A stretch of DNA of 64,000 bases from Zestomonas carbonaria (GTDB lineage Bacteria; Pseudomonadota; Gammaproteobacteria; Pseudomonadales; Pseudomonadaceae). Positions 16,394 through 26,744 of this stretch are shown piece by piece. Numbering within the stretch: the stretch's first letter is position 1; the number at the start of each line of letters is the position of its first letter. Below the pieces are notes generated by a model that was not told the origin of the DNA, ran no database searches, and worked only from the letters and a program-made list of their open reading frames with translations. The stretch spans positions 1 to 64,000 of the forward strand of contig NZ_CAJFCI010000075.1 of the NCBI RefSeq assembly GCF_904061905.1. Reading direction: 5' to 3'. A program made the translations under genes and the position numbers.

Positions 16394-19101
16394 TGCGCCA
16401 CCTCCTGCAGACCGCTGGCCGACTGGCCGATGACGCCTGCCGGGATGCCGGCGAAGCCGGCCGGCAGGGCGACCAGACCGGCGGCCAGCTCTTCGTCGAT
16501 GCGCACGGGCAGACGCAGGGTCTGGCCGGCAACGGTGAGGCTGACGTAGGTGCCGTCATTGACCGCCAGGCGGGCGGCTTCGGCCTTGCCGAGCGCCACG
16601 TAGGCCTGCGGGATGCGCTCCTGCACCGGCGCGGCTCGCGAGCTGTTTTCCTCGCTGCCGAACAGGTGGTGGAACGGCACCACTTGCCAGGTTCCCTGGG
16701 CCGGGTTGAACGGCGCGGGGATGGCGGTGAACCATTGCAGGCCGTCGTTTTTCGCTTCGATCAGGCGCACGCCGGGATCGCCGGCGCGCAGGTGGCCGCC
16801 GACTTCGTCCTGGAACTTGTTCCAGGCCTGCGGCGAGTTCCAGCCTGGAGACCAGGCGAAGGGGATCTGCTGACGGTCTTCCTTGCTGCCCGAGTAGCCT
16901 TCCATGGAGAAGGCGAACGCGGAGTCCTGGTCCTGCGGCTGGCGCGGCTCGTGCACGCTGATGTTGGCGCGCATGGCGGTGCGGCCGCTGTAGCGCAGAG
17001 GCTCGCGGGCGAGCTTCAGGCCCTTGATGCGGAAGGAGGCGGACGGCGCGGCGTTGCGGATGCCGGCCAGCTTGTCGTTGCTGGCGGCGCAGGCCTCGGT
17101 GACGTGGTCCAGCTGGGTCCAGTCGACCGACTTGCCCTGTAGGGTGCTGTGCAGCGCGTGCAGCCAGCGCCAGCCTTCGCGAACGAGGATCTCGGCGTCG
17201 TAGTAGGACGGCTCGTAGACCTGGAAGAAACGCTGGGCGCGGCCTTCCTGGCTGACCAGGGTGCCGTCGCCTTCGGCGAAGCTGGCAGCCGGCAGCACCA
17301 GGTGGGCGCGCTCGACGGTCGGGGTCAGCTGGTGGTCCGCGACGATCACCACCTGGGCGGCGGCCAGGGCGGCGTCCACCTTGGCGGCGTCGGCGCGGCG
17401 GTACAGGTCGTTTTCCAGTACCACAACGGCATCCGCCTGGCCGGAAGTCAGCGCATCCAGCGCGGCATCGACGGACTCGCCGCCGAACAGGGCCAGGCCG
17501 AGGCTGTTGGCTTCCGGCACCACCAGGCTGATGGAGCCGTTCTTCTCGCGTGCCTTGAGGGCCTTGGCGATGTTCGCGGCAGCCTCGATCAGCGCCTTGT
17601 TGCCCAGCGAGGTGCCGGAAATCACCAGCGGGCGCTTGGCGGCCAGCAGGGCATCGGCGATGCGCTGGGCCAGCTCGGCGGCTTCGGCATCCAGGCCGGC
17701 GACGGCCGGGGCGCTCGGGTCGATGGCGTGGGCCACGGCGAAGCCGATGCGGGCCAGGTCGTCCGGCGCGGCATGCACGCATTCGGCGGCCACGTCGTCG
17801 AGCTTGGTGGCGCTCAGGCTGGCGATGAACAGCGGGTTCAGTTCGTGCTGGGCGATGGTCTTCACCGCGGCATCCAGCCAGGGCTGGATCTTCATGGCGG
17901 CGGCCATGTCCTCGCCCTTGCCCTTGACCGACTGGCGCAGCGCCAGGGCGATGCGGGCGGCGGTCTGGGTCAGGTCTTCGCCGAGGACGAACACTGCGTC
18001 GTGGTCTTCGATCTCGCGGATCGACGGGACCGGCAGCGGGCTGTCCTGCAGTACCTGGAGCACCAGGCGCAGGTTGTCGAGCTCGCTGGCGGCGATACCG
18101 GAGTAGTAGTTGGCCTCGCCGACCAGTTCGCGCAGGGCGTAGTTGCCTTCCAGGCTGGCGCGCGGCGAGCCGATGCCGATCACGCGCTTGCCCTTGAGCA
18201 ACTCGGCGGCCTTGTCCAGGGCGCCGTCGAGGCTCAGCTTCTGCTCACCGAACAGCGGCTGGCGCGGACGGTCCTTGCGATTGACGTAGCCGTAGCCGAA
18301 GCGGCCGCGGTCGCAGAGGAAATAGTGGTTGACCGAGCCGTTGTAACGGTTCTCGATGCGGCGGATCTCGCCATAGCGCTCACCGGGGCTGATGTTGCAG
18401 CCGGAGGAGCAGCCGTGGCAGATGCTCGGCGCGAACTGCATGTCCCACTTGCGGTTGTAGCGCTCGGAGTGGGTCTTGTCGGTGAACACGCCGGTCGGGC
18501 AGACCTCGGTCAGGTTGCCGGAGAACTCGCTCTCCAGCACGCCATCCTCGATGCGGCCGAAATAGACGTTGTCGTGCGCGCCGTAGACGCCGAGATCGGT
18601 GCCGCCGGCGTAGTCCTTGTAGAAGCGCACGCAGCGGTAGCAGGCGATGCAGCGATTCATCTCGTGGGCGATGAACGGGCCGAGTTCCTGGTTCTGGTGG
18701 GTGCGCTTGGTGAAGCGGTACCGGCGCTCGTTGTGGCCGGTCATCACCGTCATGTCCTGCAGGTGGCAGTGACCGCCTTCCTCGCAGACCGGGCAGTCGT
18801 GCGGGTGGTTGGTCATCAGCCACTCGACGACGCTGGCGCGGAACTGCTTGGCCTCTTCGTCGTCGATGGAGATCCAGGTGTTGTCGGTGGCCGGGGTCAT
18901 GCAGGACATGACCAGGCGACCGCGCTTGTCATTTTCGTCGGTGAACTGCTTCACCGCGCACTGCCGGCAGGCGCCGACGCTACCGAGCGCCGGGTGCCAG
19001 CAGAAGTAGGGGATGTCGAGGCCGAGCGAGAGACATGCCTGTAGCAGGTTGTCCGCCCCGTCGACTTCTAACTTCTTGCCGTCTACGTGGATAGTGGCCA
19101 T
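16390..19101 (-). CDS. nuoG: NADH-quinone oxidoreductase subunit G
   Basis: The largest subunit, 903 residues. The N-terminal [2Fe-2S] ferredoxin domain has CWHP...CRQC, followed by the His-Cys motif region (CPVCEEGGHCHLQDM...GH) for N5, the CIACYRCVRF cluster, and CHGCSSGCN for the extra bacterial N7 cluster. The remainder is a molybdopterin-oxidoreductase-like domain without catalytic function. It conducts electrons from NuoE/NuoF towards NuoI. A 110-base gap separates it from nuoF, containing a small hairpin ACCCGT-(4)-ACGGGT just upstream of the start. Confidence 0.94.
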   Translation of the reverse strand: MATIHVDGKKLEVDGADNLLQACLSLGLDIPYFCWHPALGSVGACRQCAVKQFTDENDKRGRLVMSCMTPATDNTWISIDDEEAKQFRASVVEWLMTNHPHDCPVCEEGGHCHLQDMTVMTGHNERRYRFTKRTHQNQELGPFIAHEMNRCIACYRCVRFYKDYAGGTDLGVYGAHDNVYFGRIEDGVLESEFSGNLTEVCPTGVFTDKTHSERYNRKWDMQFAPSICHGCSSGCNISPGERYGEIRRIENRYNGSVNHYFLCDRGRFGYGYVNRKDRPRQPLFGEQKLSLDGALDKAAELLKGKRVIGIGSPRASLEGNYALRELVGEANYYSGIAASELDNLRLVLQVLQDSPLPVPSIREIEDHDAVFVLGEDLTQTAARIALALRQSVKGKGEDMAAAMKIQPWLDAAVKTIAQHELNPLFIASLSATKLDDVAAECVHAAPDDLARIGFAVAHAIDPSAPAVAGLDAEAAELAQRIADALLAAKRPLVISGTSLGNKALIEAAANIAKALKAREKNGSISLVVPEANSLGLALFGGESVDAALDALTSGQADAVVVLENDLYRRADAAKVDAALAAAQVVIVADHQLTPTVERAHLVLPAASFAEGDGTLVSQEGRAQRFFQVYEPSYYDAEILVREGWRWLHALHSTLQGKSVDWTQLDHVTEACAASNDKLAGIRNAAPSASFRIKGLKLAREPLRYSGRTAMRANISVHEPRQPQDQDSAFAFSMEGYSGSKEDRQQIPFAWSPGWNSPQAWNKFQDEVGGHLRAGDPGVRLIEAKNDGLQWFTAIPAPFNPAQGTWQVVPFHHLFGSEENSSRAAPVQERIPQAYVALGKAEAARLAVNDGTYVSLTVAGQTLRLPVRIDEELAAGLVALPAGFAGIPAGVIGQSASGLQEVAQ

Positions 19102-19211
19102 GGTTCAGTCTTCATCTACCCGTCGAAACGGGTTTGGCTAATGGAATTCTTGTACTGCGGTGCGCGGGGCAATGGCCTGGGCCAACATCCCGCACGCCGT
19201 CCAGCTGATCG

Positions 19212-20560
<1,349 letters not shown>

Positions 20561-20564
<4 letters not shown>

Positions 20565-21061
20565 GGGTAGGCCTCCAGCAGTTGTGCCACACCGCTCGCG
20601 TCGACGTCTCCGAAGGTGTCGTCGTCGATCATCAGTGCCGGGGCCTTGTCGCAGTTGCCCAGGCAGCACACCGGCAGCAGGGTGAAGCGCTCATCGGCGG
20701 TGGTCTGGCCGAGGCCGATACCCAGTTGCTGCTGGATCGCGTCGAGCACCGACTCGTGGCCGCCGATGTAGCAGACCATGCTGTCGCAGACGCGGATGAT
20801 GTGACGGCCCACCGGCTGGCGGAAAATCTGACTATAGAAGGTCGCCACGCCCTCGACGTCGCTGGCGGGGATGCCGAGGATCTCGCCGATTGCCGGGATG
20901 GCGCCGTCCGGCACCCAGCCGCGATGCTTCTGGACGATCTTCAGGGCTTCGATGGACGCCGCGCGGGTGTCCTCGTAGTGGTGCATTTCGTGTTCGATGG
21001 CCGAGCGCTCGCTGTCGCTGAGGACGAAACGGTCGGTCTGGATAAGATTTGCCTGGCTCAT
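20561..21061 (-). CDS. nuoE: NADH-quinone oxidoreductase subunit E
   Basis: A 166-residue thioredoxin-fold subunit with the four cluster-N1a cysteines in CDSMVC (CxxxxC) and CLGNC (CxxxC). It pairs with NuoF in the NADH-dehydrogenase tip of complex I. It is two bases from the nuoCD stop and overlaps nuoF by 4 bases. Confidence 0.93.
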
Positions 21062-21063
21062 GG

Positions 21064-22845
21064 TTAGCGGTCCACGTCGGCCATAACGAAGTCGATGCTG
21101 CCCAGATACGCGATCAGGTCAGCCACCATGCTGCCGCGGATCACCGAGGGGATCTGCTGCAGGTGCGGATAGCTGGGGGTGCGGATACGGGTGCGGTAGC
21201 TCATGGTGCCGCCATCGCTCGTCAGGTAGTAGCTGTTGATCCCCTTGGTCGCCTCGATCATCTGGAAGGACTCGTTGGCCGGCATGACCGGGCCCCAGGA
21301 GACCTGCAGGAAGTGGGTGATCAGGGTTTCGATGTGCTGCAGGGTGCGTTCTTTCGGTGGCGGCGTGGTCAGCGGGTGGTCGGCCTTGTACGGGCCTTCC
21401 GGCATGTTCTTCAGGCACTGTTCGATGATGCGGATGCTCTGGCGCATCTCTTCCACGCGGACGATGCAGCGATCATAGGCGTCGCCGTTATGGCCGAGCG
21501 GCACTTCGAAGTCGAAGTGCTGGTAGCCGGAGTAGGGGCGTGCCTTGCGCAGGTCGAAGTCGAGGCCGGTGGAACGCAGGCCGGCGCCCGTGACGCCCCA
21601 CTCCAGGGCTTCCTTGGTGTTGTACTGGGCGACGCCGATGGTGCGGCCCTTGAGGATGCTGTTCTTCAGCGCGGCCTTCTCGTACTCGTCGAGGCGCTTG
21701 GGCAGCCAGTCGACGAACTCCTGGACCAGCTTGTCCCAGCCGCGCGGCAGGTCGTGGGCGACGCCGCCGATACGGTACCAGGCCGGGTGCAGGCGGAAGC
21801 CGGTGATGGCTTCGATCACCTTGTAGGCACGCTGGCGGTCGGTGAAGGTGAAGAACACCGGGGTCATGGCCCCGACATCCTGGATGTAGGTGCCGAGGAA
21901 CAGCAGGTGGCTGGTGATCCGGAAGAACTCGGCGAGCATCACGCGGATGAAGTCGACGCGGTCGGGCACGGTGATGCCGGCCAGCTTCTCCACCGCGAGC
22001 ACGTACGGCAGGTTGTTCATCACCCCGCCGAGATAGTCGATACGGTCGGTGTAGGGGATGAAGCTGTGCCAGGACTGGCGCTCGGCCATCTTCTCGGCGC
22101 CACGGTGGTGGTAGCCGATGTCCGGTACGCAGTCGACGATCTCTTCGCCATCCAGTTGCAGGATGATGCGGAAGGCGCCGTGGGCGGACGGGTGGTTGGG
22201 GCCGAGGTTGAGGAACATGTAGTCCTCGGTCTCGCCATGGCGTTTCATGCCCCAGTCTTCGGGGTTGAAGCGCGCGGCTTCCTCTTCCAGGTTCTGCTTG
22301 GCCAGGGTGAGGCTGAACGGATCGAACTCGGTGGCGCGCGCCGGGTAGTCCTTGCGCAGCGGGTGGCCTTCCCAGGTCGGCGGCATCATGATGCGCGACA
22401 GGTGCGGGTGGCCGGTGAAGGTGATGCCGAGCATGTCCCAGACTTCGCGTTCGTACCAGTTGGCGTTGGGCCAGATGCCGGTGATGCTGGGCAGGTTGAG
22501 ATCGCCTTCGGAGAGCGCGACCTTGATCATCACGTCGCTGTTCCGCTCGATCGACAGCAGGTGGTAGAACACGCTGAAGTCGGCGGCGGGCAGTCCGCGG
22601 CGTTGGGTGCGCAGGCGCTCGTCGACCCCATGGAGGTCGTAGAGCATCACGTAGGGCTTGGGTAGCTGACGCAGGAAGGTCAGCACTTCGACGAGTTTCT
22701 CGCGCGGCACCCAGAGCACCGGCATGCCGGTACGGGTGGATTGCGCCGTGAAGGTCTCGGCGCCGAAGCGGGAATTCAGTTCAACGACGACGTCTTGGTC
22801 GTCAGCCTTGTAGGGCGGAATGTACAGAGCGCTGTCTGCGGTCAT
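21064..22845 (-). CDS. nuoC: NADH-quinone oxidoreductase fused subunits C/D
   Basis: A 593-residue fusion: a NuoC domain (about 1-185, with TFTGHPHLSRIMMP and GHPLRKDYP) is joined to a NuoD domain (about 200-593, with LGPNHPSAHGAFR, GYHHRGAEKMAE and the C-terminal DFVMADVDR). NuoD houses the quinone-binding site near cluster N2. The fusion is normal for gammaproteobacteria such as E. coli and Pseudomonas. In Pseudomonas it is often labelled nuoD. Confidence 0.93.
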   Translation of the reverse strand: MTADSALYIPPYKADDQDVVVELNSRFGAETFTAQSTRTGMPVLWVPREKLVEVLTFLRQLPKPYVMLYDLHGVDERLRTQRRGLPAADFSVFYHLLSIERNSDVMIKVALSEGDLNLPSITGIWPNANWYEREVWDMLGITFTGHPHLSRIMMPPTWEGHPLRKDYPARATEFDPFSLTLAKQNLEEEAARFNPEDWGMKRHGETEDYMFLNLGPNHPSAHGAFRIILQLDGEEIVDCVPDIGYHHRGAEKMAERQSWHSFIPYTDRIDYLGGVMNNLPYVLAVEKLAGITVPDRVDFIRVMLAEFFRITSHLLFLGTYIQDVGAMTPVFFTFTDRQRAYKVIEAITGFRLHPAWYRIGGVAHDLPRGWDKLVQEFVDWLPKRLDEYEKAALKNSILKGRTIGVAQYNTKEALEWGVTGAGLRSTGLDFDLRKARPYSGYQHFDFEVPLGHNGDAYDRCIVRVEEMRQSIRIIEQCLKNMPEGPYKADHPLTTPPPKERTLQHIETLITHFLQVSWGPVMPANESFQMIEATKGINSYYLTSDGGTMSYRTRIRTPSYPHLQQIPSVIRGSMVADLIAYLGSIDFVMADVDR

Positions 22846-22908
22846 GGTCTCGGTCGCTTTCAGTCAACAACGTAAAGGGTGAGCGGGCTTTCTCGTGAAA
22901 AGCCGGGA

Positions 22909-23583
22909 TCACACTTCGTCGGGGCTGCGCAGGTTGGTTACCTGGATTCGCTGTTCACGGCGCTGTTCCCGTTGTGACGGCATGTCGGCACGATAGATGC
23001 CTTGGTCGCCGACGACCCAGGAAAGCGGGCGGCGCTCCTGTCCGATGGAGTCCTGCAGCAGCATCAGGGCTTGCAGGAATGCCTCGGGGCGAGGAGGGCA
23101 GCCGGGTACGTAAACGTCTACAGGGAGGAACTTGTCGACCCCCTGAACGACCGAGTAGATGTCGTACATGCCACCGGAGTTGGCGCACGAACCCATGGAA
23201 ATGACCCACTTGGGCTCGAGCATCTGCTCATAGAGGCGCTGGATGATCGGCGCCATCTTGATGAAGCAGGTACCGGCGATCACCATGAAATCGGCCTGAC
23301 GCGGCGATGCCCGGATCACTTCGGCGCCGAATCGAGCGATGTCGTGGGGGGCGGTGAAGGCGGTGGTCATCTCCACGTAGCAACAGGACAGGCCGAAGTT
23401 GTACGGCCACAGGGAGTTCTTGCGTCCCCAGTTGACCGCATTGGTCAGCACGTCCTGGAGCTTGCCCATGTAGATGTTGCGGTGGACTTGACCCTCGAGC
23501 GGGTCCGCTACGGTCTCCCGCTCGCCGATCGGATACTGCTCGTTAGGCGCATCCGGGTCGATCCTGGTGAGTTTGTATTGCAT
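22909..23583 (-). CDS. nuoB: NADH-quinone oxidoreductase subunit B
   Basis: A 224-residue subunit that ligates cluster N2, the terminal electron donor to quinone. The tandem cysteines of LSCCYVEM, the MGSCANSGG segment and VPGCPPRPEA supply the ligands. I use the ATG at 23583 with GAGG 8 bases upstream; a TTG two codons earlier is less likely. The C-terminus is Arg/Gln-rich. It follows nuoA after 10 bases. Confidence 0.94.
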   Translation of the reverse strand: MQYKLTRIDPDAPNEQYPIGERETVADPLEGQVHRNIYMGKLQDVLTNAVNWGRKNSLWPYNFGLSCCYVEMTTAFTAPHDIARFGAEVIRASPRQADFMVIAGTCFIKMAPIIQRLYEQMLEPKWVISMGSCANSGGMYDIYSVVQGVDKFLPVDVYVPGCPPRPEAFLQALMLLQDSIGQERRPLSWVVGDQGIYRADMPSQREQRREQRIQVTNLRSPDEV

Positions 23584-23593
23584 CGCCAAAGCC

Positions 23594-24010
23594 TCATTGT
23601 TTTAGCTTCGCCTGCCGCTTGCGACGACCTTCGGGAGCCCAATCGAGCGCCCCGATGCGCCAAAGGTAGACAAGACCTGCCAACAGAATTGCTATGAAAA
23701 TGGTAGCTTCGATGAGGCCGGCCCAGCCGCTTTCGCGTACGGACACCGACCAGGCGAAGAGAAAGAGGGCTTCAACGTCGAAGATCACGAAGAGCATCGC
23801 GACCAGATAGAACTTGGCGGACAGGCGCAGGCGGGCGCTGCCGACGGGCAGCATGCCCGATTCGAAAGGTTCGTTCTTGCTCCGCCCCCAGGCCTTGCTG
23901 CCGAGGAGGCTGGAAACCCCGAGCATGAAGGCGCACAGGCCTGCGACACCCAGGAGGAAAATGGCGAAGCCCCAGTTGTGGGACATGGTGGCGACAGCTT
24001 CAGCGGGCAT
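23594..24010 (-). CDS. nuoA: NADH-quinone oxidoreductase subunit A
   Basis: First gene of the nuo operon, encoding a 138-residue three-helix membrane subunit. ARLRLSAKFYLVAMLFVIFDVEALFLFAWSV is the NuoA hallmark; its acidic residues lie near the quinone-site proton path. AAGGAG precedes the start at 24010. The operon promoter is probably within the 100-130 bases upstream. Confidence 0.94.
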   Translation of the reverse strand: MPAEAVATMSHNWGFAIFLLGVAGLCAFMLGVSSLLGSKAWGRSKNEPFESGMLPVGSARLRLSAKFYLVAMLFVIFDVEALFLFAWSVSVRESGWAGLIEATIFIAILLAGLVYLWRIGALDWAPEGRRKRQAKLKQ

Positions 24011-24104
24011 GCCGTGGCTCCTTAAAACAAGAGGCGGCGAACAATATGGATTAGAGATTATGTTGCCGGTCTATCAAATGGTTAGCCAGCAATCTAATCC
24101 TCTA

Positions 24105-24133
24105 ATTCTATGCGTGTCTGCGGCGCCAAGTAA
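24105..24133 (-). promoter_or_regulatory. putative sigma-70 promoter of the nuo operon
   Basis: On the minus strand, TTACTT (24128-24133) and TAGAAT (24105-24110) are separated by 17 bases, and an AT-rich stretch that could be an UP element lies just upstream (24134-24155). The predicted start is about 85-90 bases before nuoA. No convincing FNR/Anr site was seen; TTGCC-N5-ATCAA nearby is only a half match. Confidence 0.5.
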
Positions 24134-24552
24134 ATTTTTCCTTATAAAAAATTAACTTAGCAGTCCACCTGGTGGCGGTGTGGAAGGCGCAAAGCCAGTC
24201 CTGACGCGCCTTTTGGCGGAGTTCATCCTTGGTCGTATAGCTTTGCCGAATCAGTCCGGTCAATGCGGGTTGTTACAAATGATATTTATTATCATTATCG
24301 GGAAGTGTGTTTTCCCGCTGTGATGAACTGTGCCTAATAACATCTTTGATCCAGCCGGCTATTACCTATCTCCAATCATTATTTATGCGAATTGTCGCTC
24401 CATCCTTCCTGTACTAGCGTGCTAAAAGCGCCGGGTGGCGGCGCCATGCCCCCTGTTTCCCAGCCGTACTCAGAGGCGCGACCAGGTCGGCGTGCGCTCT
24501 GCTGCCCAGGCATGTCGACCTCATCCGAGAACAATGAGATGAGGGACGTCCC
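24134..24552. other. gene-free divergent control region between nuoA and the hydrolase gene
   Basis: This region is unusually AT-rich for the window up to about 24400. It carries the UP-like tract of the nuo promoter, a Fur-box promoter on the plus strand and then a leader of about 250 bases before the hydrolase ATG. A small hairpin (GGGAA...TTCCC, about 24300-24316) opens that leader. I see no convincing open reading frame in it. Confidence 0.5.
24270..24299 (+). promoter_or_regulatory. Fur box overlapping a putative promoter
   Basis: Bases 24281-24299 match the 19-base Fur consensus GATAATGATAATCATTATC at 16 positions. The site overlaps a candidate plus-strand promoter with TTGTTA (24270-24275), a 17-base spacer and CATTAT (24293-24298). 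Fur binding would block it, giving iron-repressed expression of the downstream secreted hydrolase. It lies 254 bases before that ATG, so a long leader or an unannotated small RNA is also possible. Confidence 0.65.
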
Positions 24553-25947
24553 ATGCCCAAGGTTCTTCCTGCGCTTTCCCGCTCCATTCCCTGCCTGTTT
24601 CTGCTGGCGGCAAGCCTGCCTGCCCAGGCCGAGCTGGGCGACTACAGCTTCTGGCAGAGCCTGACCAACCTGGTGGCGCCGCCCGGAGCCGACAACAAGG
24701 TCACGCCGGCGCAGCGCACCGGCCCTTATCCGCTGCTGGCCAATCCGGCTGGCTTCAACAGCGGCTTCAAGCCCGCCAACCACTATGCCTGGCAAACCGT
24801 CCAGTTGGCACCGCAGACCGGTGCGGTATGCGGAGATGGTTCGCCCTACAAGTTCTTCGTCAATCGCGTACCCAACACCCGCAACACCATCATCTACCTG
24901 GAGGGTGGCGGTGCCTGCTGGGATTACGCCAGTTGCAGTGGTCAGAGCGGCATCCGTGGCGCGCGCAACCCCAACGGTATCCCGAACGACTACATGTCGC
25001 TGCTCAATCCCGGCGCCAGCCTGGTCAGCCCCTTCGTCGTGCGCCTGCATCCCTGGACGCGGGTGAAGACGCAGAACTGGAACATGGTCTACGTGCCTTA
25101 CTGCACGGGCGATATCTATTCCGGCGACAAGGTGGCGGTCTATCAGGACCCGCAGGGCCAGCAGTCTCCGTTGGTCTGGCACCATAACGGCTTGCGCAAC
25201 GTGCGCGCGGTGGTCGGTTGGCTGAAGGACAACCTGCCACGGCCGACGCAGTTGCTCACCACCGGTTGCAGTGCCGGTGGTGCCGGCAGCCTGACCAACT
25301 ATGCCGGCATCCGCCAGGACATGGCGCCGGACCGCGGTTTCCTGATCAACGACTCCGGCCCGGTGTATACCGCGCTGCCCGGCGACAACCAGTCCTATCC
25401 GTCCTATCCGCTGCAGACCTTGATCCGCCAGGCCTGGGGGTTGAATGATGGCCCGTTGCCCTACCTGCAGACGCGCTTGCCGGGGCTCGACACCAGTGAC
25501 CTGGGTACGTTGTACTCGGCGCTGTCCAGCAATATGCCGGGCGATCGCATGGGGCATACCCATTTCTGGAAGGACATGAACTACTCGTCCTACTCCTACG
25601 AACGCTTCTATCCGGAGATCATCAACGCCCCGGACCAGGCGACCAAGGCGGCGCTGATCGGACAGCGCTGGGAAACCGATACCTCGCGCCTGCGCAACCA
25701 ACTGGCCAACCTGAGCAATATCGGCGGCTACTTCCCGCAATACCGGGCGGTCAACGAGAGCCATTGCACCAGCATCATCGAGTTCGCCAACTCGGACATC
25801 CAGGAGCAGAACCTGGAACTGGATCATTTTGTCAGCAATGTGCTTGACGGCAACGGCCCGGTGCTGGATGCGTCCGAGCTGAGCGATGCGGCCGACCGCA
25901 GCAAGCCATTCAATCTGCTGTATTACGTGCTGGATCAATTGTTGTAG
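24553..25947 (+). CDS. secreted pectinacetylesterase-family (Notum-like) hydrolase
   Basis: A 464-residue protein with a Sec signal peptide (about 1-27, ending AQA). The alpha/beta-hydrolase core has the oxyanion segment IIYLEGGGACWDYASC and the nucleophile motif GCSAGG with S240; a likely catalytic His is H404 in NESHC. This combination is typical of the pectinacetylesterase/Notum family, which removes acyl groups from polysaccharides or, in Notum, a lipid. The bacterial substrate is unknown. The start has AGGGA upstream. A Fur-box promoter precedes it and a lipase-chaperone-like gene faces it from downstream, 31 bases away. I give no symbol. Confidence 0.75.
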   Translation: MPKVLPALSRSIPCLFLLAASLPAQAELGDYSFWQSLTNLVAPPGADNKVTPAQRTGPYPLLANPAGFNSGFKPANHYAWQTVQLAPQTGAVCGDGSPYKFFVNRVPNTRNTIIYLEGGGACWDYASCSGQSGIRGARNPNGIPNDYMSLLNPGASLVSPFVVRLHPWTRVKTQNWNMVYVPYCTGDIYSGDKVAVYQDPQGQQSPLVWHHNGLRNVRAVVGWLKDNLPRPTQLLTTGCSAGGAGSLTNYAGIRQDMAPDRGFLINDSGPVYTALPGDNQSYPSYPLQTLIRQAWGLNDGPLPYLQTRLPGLDTSDLGTLYSALSSNMPGDRMGHTHFWKDMNYSSYSYERFYPEIINAPDQATKAALIGQRWETDTSRLRNQLANLSNIGGYFPQYRAVNESHCTSIIEFANSDIQEQNLELDHFVSNVLDGNGPVLDASELSDAADRSKPFNLLYYVLDQLL

Positions 25948-25955
25948 CGAGGATG

Positions 25956-25979
25956 GGAGGGGCGAGCTTTCGCTCCTCC
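25956..25979. terminator. short hairpin between convergent genes
   Basis: GGAGGGGCGA (25956-25965) pairs with TCGCTCCTCC (25970-25979) at 9 of 10 positions around GCTT. It fills the 31-base gap between the hydrolase stop and the convergent gene's stop. It has no T-run, so it is a weak terminator candidate. Confidence 0.5.
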
Positions 25980-26617
25980 TACTGATAGGCCTGTTCGCGG
26001 GCTTCCTGCAAGCGCTGGCGCAGGTATTCGTCACGGCTCAGGCCGTCGGGGATGTCGTCCATCGCCAGCACCTCCTCGACGATGCGCCGCTCCTCGGCCT
26101 TGTAGCGTTCGAAATTGGCATCCTGCCGCTGCGCGTCGCGGGCTTCCCGTTCCGCGCTCAGCGCCTTGTAGCGAGCGACCAGCGCGGCGGCGCGATCCTT
26201 CTGCTGTTGCTCGTCTTCGCTGGTGGCGCGGATCAGGGCGACCTGCAGCAGCAGCGCTTCGCTCAGGGCCAGCTCGCCGCGCCGCTCATAGTCGTCGATC
26301 TGCCTGGACAGCGCCTCGGCCTCGCTCTCGCGCTGTTCGGGCGACAGCTCCGGTGCCCGCTTGAAGAAGTCGCGATAGGCATTGTGAAAGCCCAGGCGCT
26401 GTTGGGCTTCGACGACCTGTGGCGCCTCGAGTAGGTACTGCAGGTCGGCGGTATGGGTGGGGTTGGAGGGCAGGGTGGTGGTGGCCGGGGCATTGGCAGG
26501 TTCGGCCGAGGTTTCCTCGGCGGGCTGTCTCGAGTCGTGCAGCAGGCCGTACAGGGTCACCCCGGCAGCACCGGCCGCCAGAAGCACCGCGAAGATCAAC
26601 AGGGCCCAGCGTGGCAT
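25979..26617 (-). CDS. membrane-anchored helical protein, lipase-chaperone (Lif)-like
   Basis: A 212-residue protein with one N-terminal transmembrane segment (about 5-27), a Pro/Thr-rich linker (to about 55), and a strongly helical, charged remainder. Phrases such as FHNAYRDFFKRAPELSPEQRE, LSRQIDDYERRGELALSEALLLQ and GLSRDEYLRQRLQEAREQAYQ resemble the extended alpha-helical foldase domain of lipase chaperones (LipH/LimA). Those proteins are longer (about 340 residues). I infer a periplasmic steric chaperone anchored in the inner membrane. The facing secreted hydrolase is an obvious candidate client, but this is untested. Confidence 0.55.
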   Translation of the reverse strand: MPRWALLIFAVLLAAGAAGVTLYGLLHDSRQPAEETSAEPANAPATTTLPSNPTHTADLQYLLEAPQVVEAQQRLGFHNAYRDFFKRAPELSPEQRESEAEALSRQIDDYERRGELALSEALLLQVALIRATSEDEQQQKDRAAALVARYKALSAEREARDAQRQDANFERYKAEERRIVEEVLAMDDIPDGLSRDEYLRQRLQEAREQAYQ

Positions 26618-26689
26618 CTCGGCTCCAGGGTTTCAGCGCAGAGCGCGATGCTGGCAGTGTAGTAAATGCGGGAGCGGGAGCGCCCGGCC

Positions 26690-26719
26690 AAAAAAAGACC
26701 GGCCATGGCTGGGCCGGTC
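26690..26719 (-). terminator. rho-independent terminator of phoX
   Basis: On the minus strand the 8-bp stem GACCGGCC/GGCCGGTC (26712-26719 and 26697-26704) is followed by seven T residues. It lies 26 bases past the PhoX stop codon. Confidence 0.88.
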
Positions 26720-26744
26720 GAAGTGGGGGGGAGACTGGGACGGC

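Noticed and set aside
24062..24080. Possible Anr/FNR site near the nuo promoter
   Set aside because: TTGCC-N5-ATCAA has one good half only and the wrong spacing for TTGAT-N4-ATCAA.
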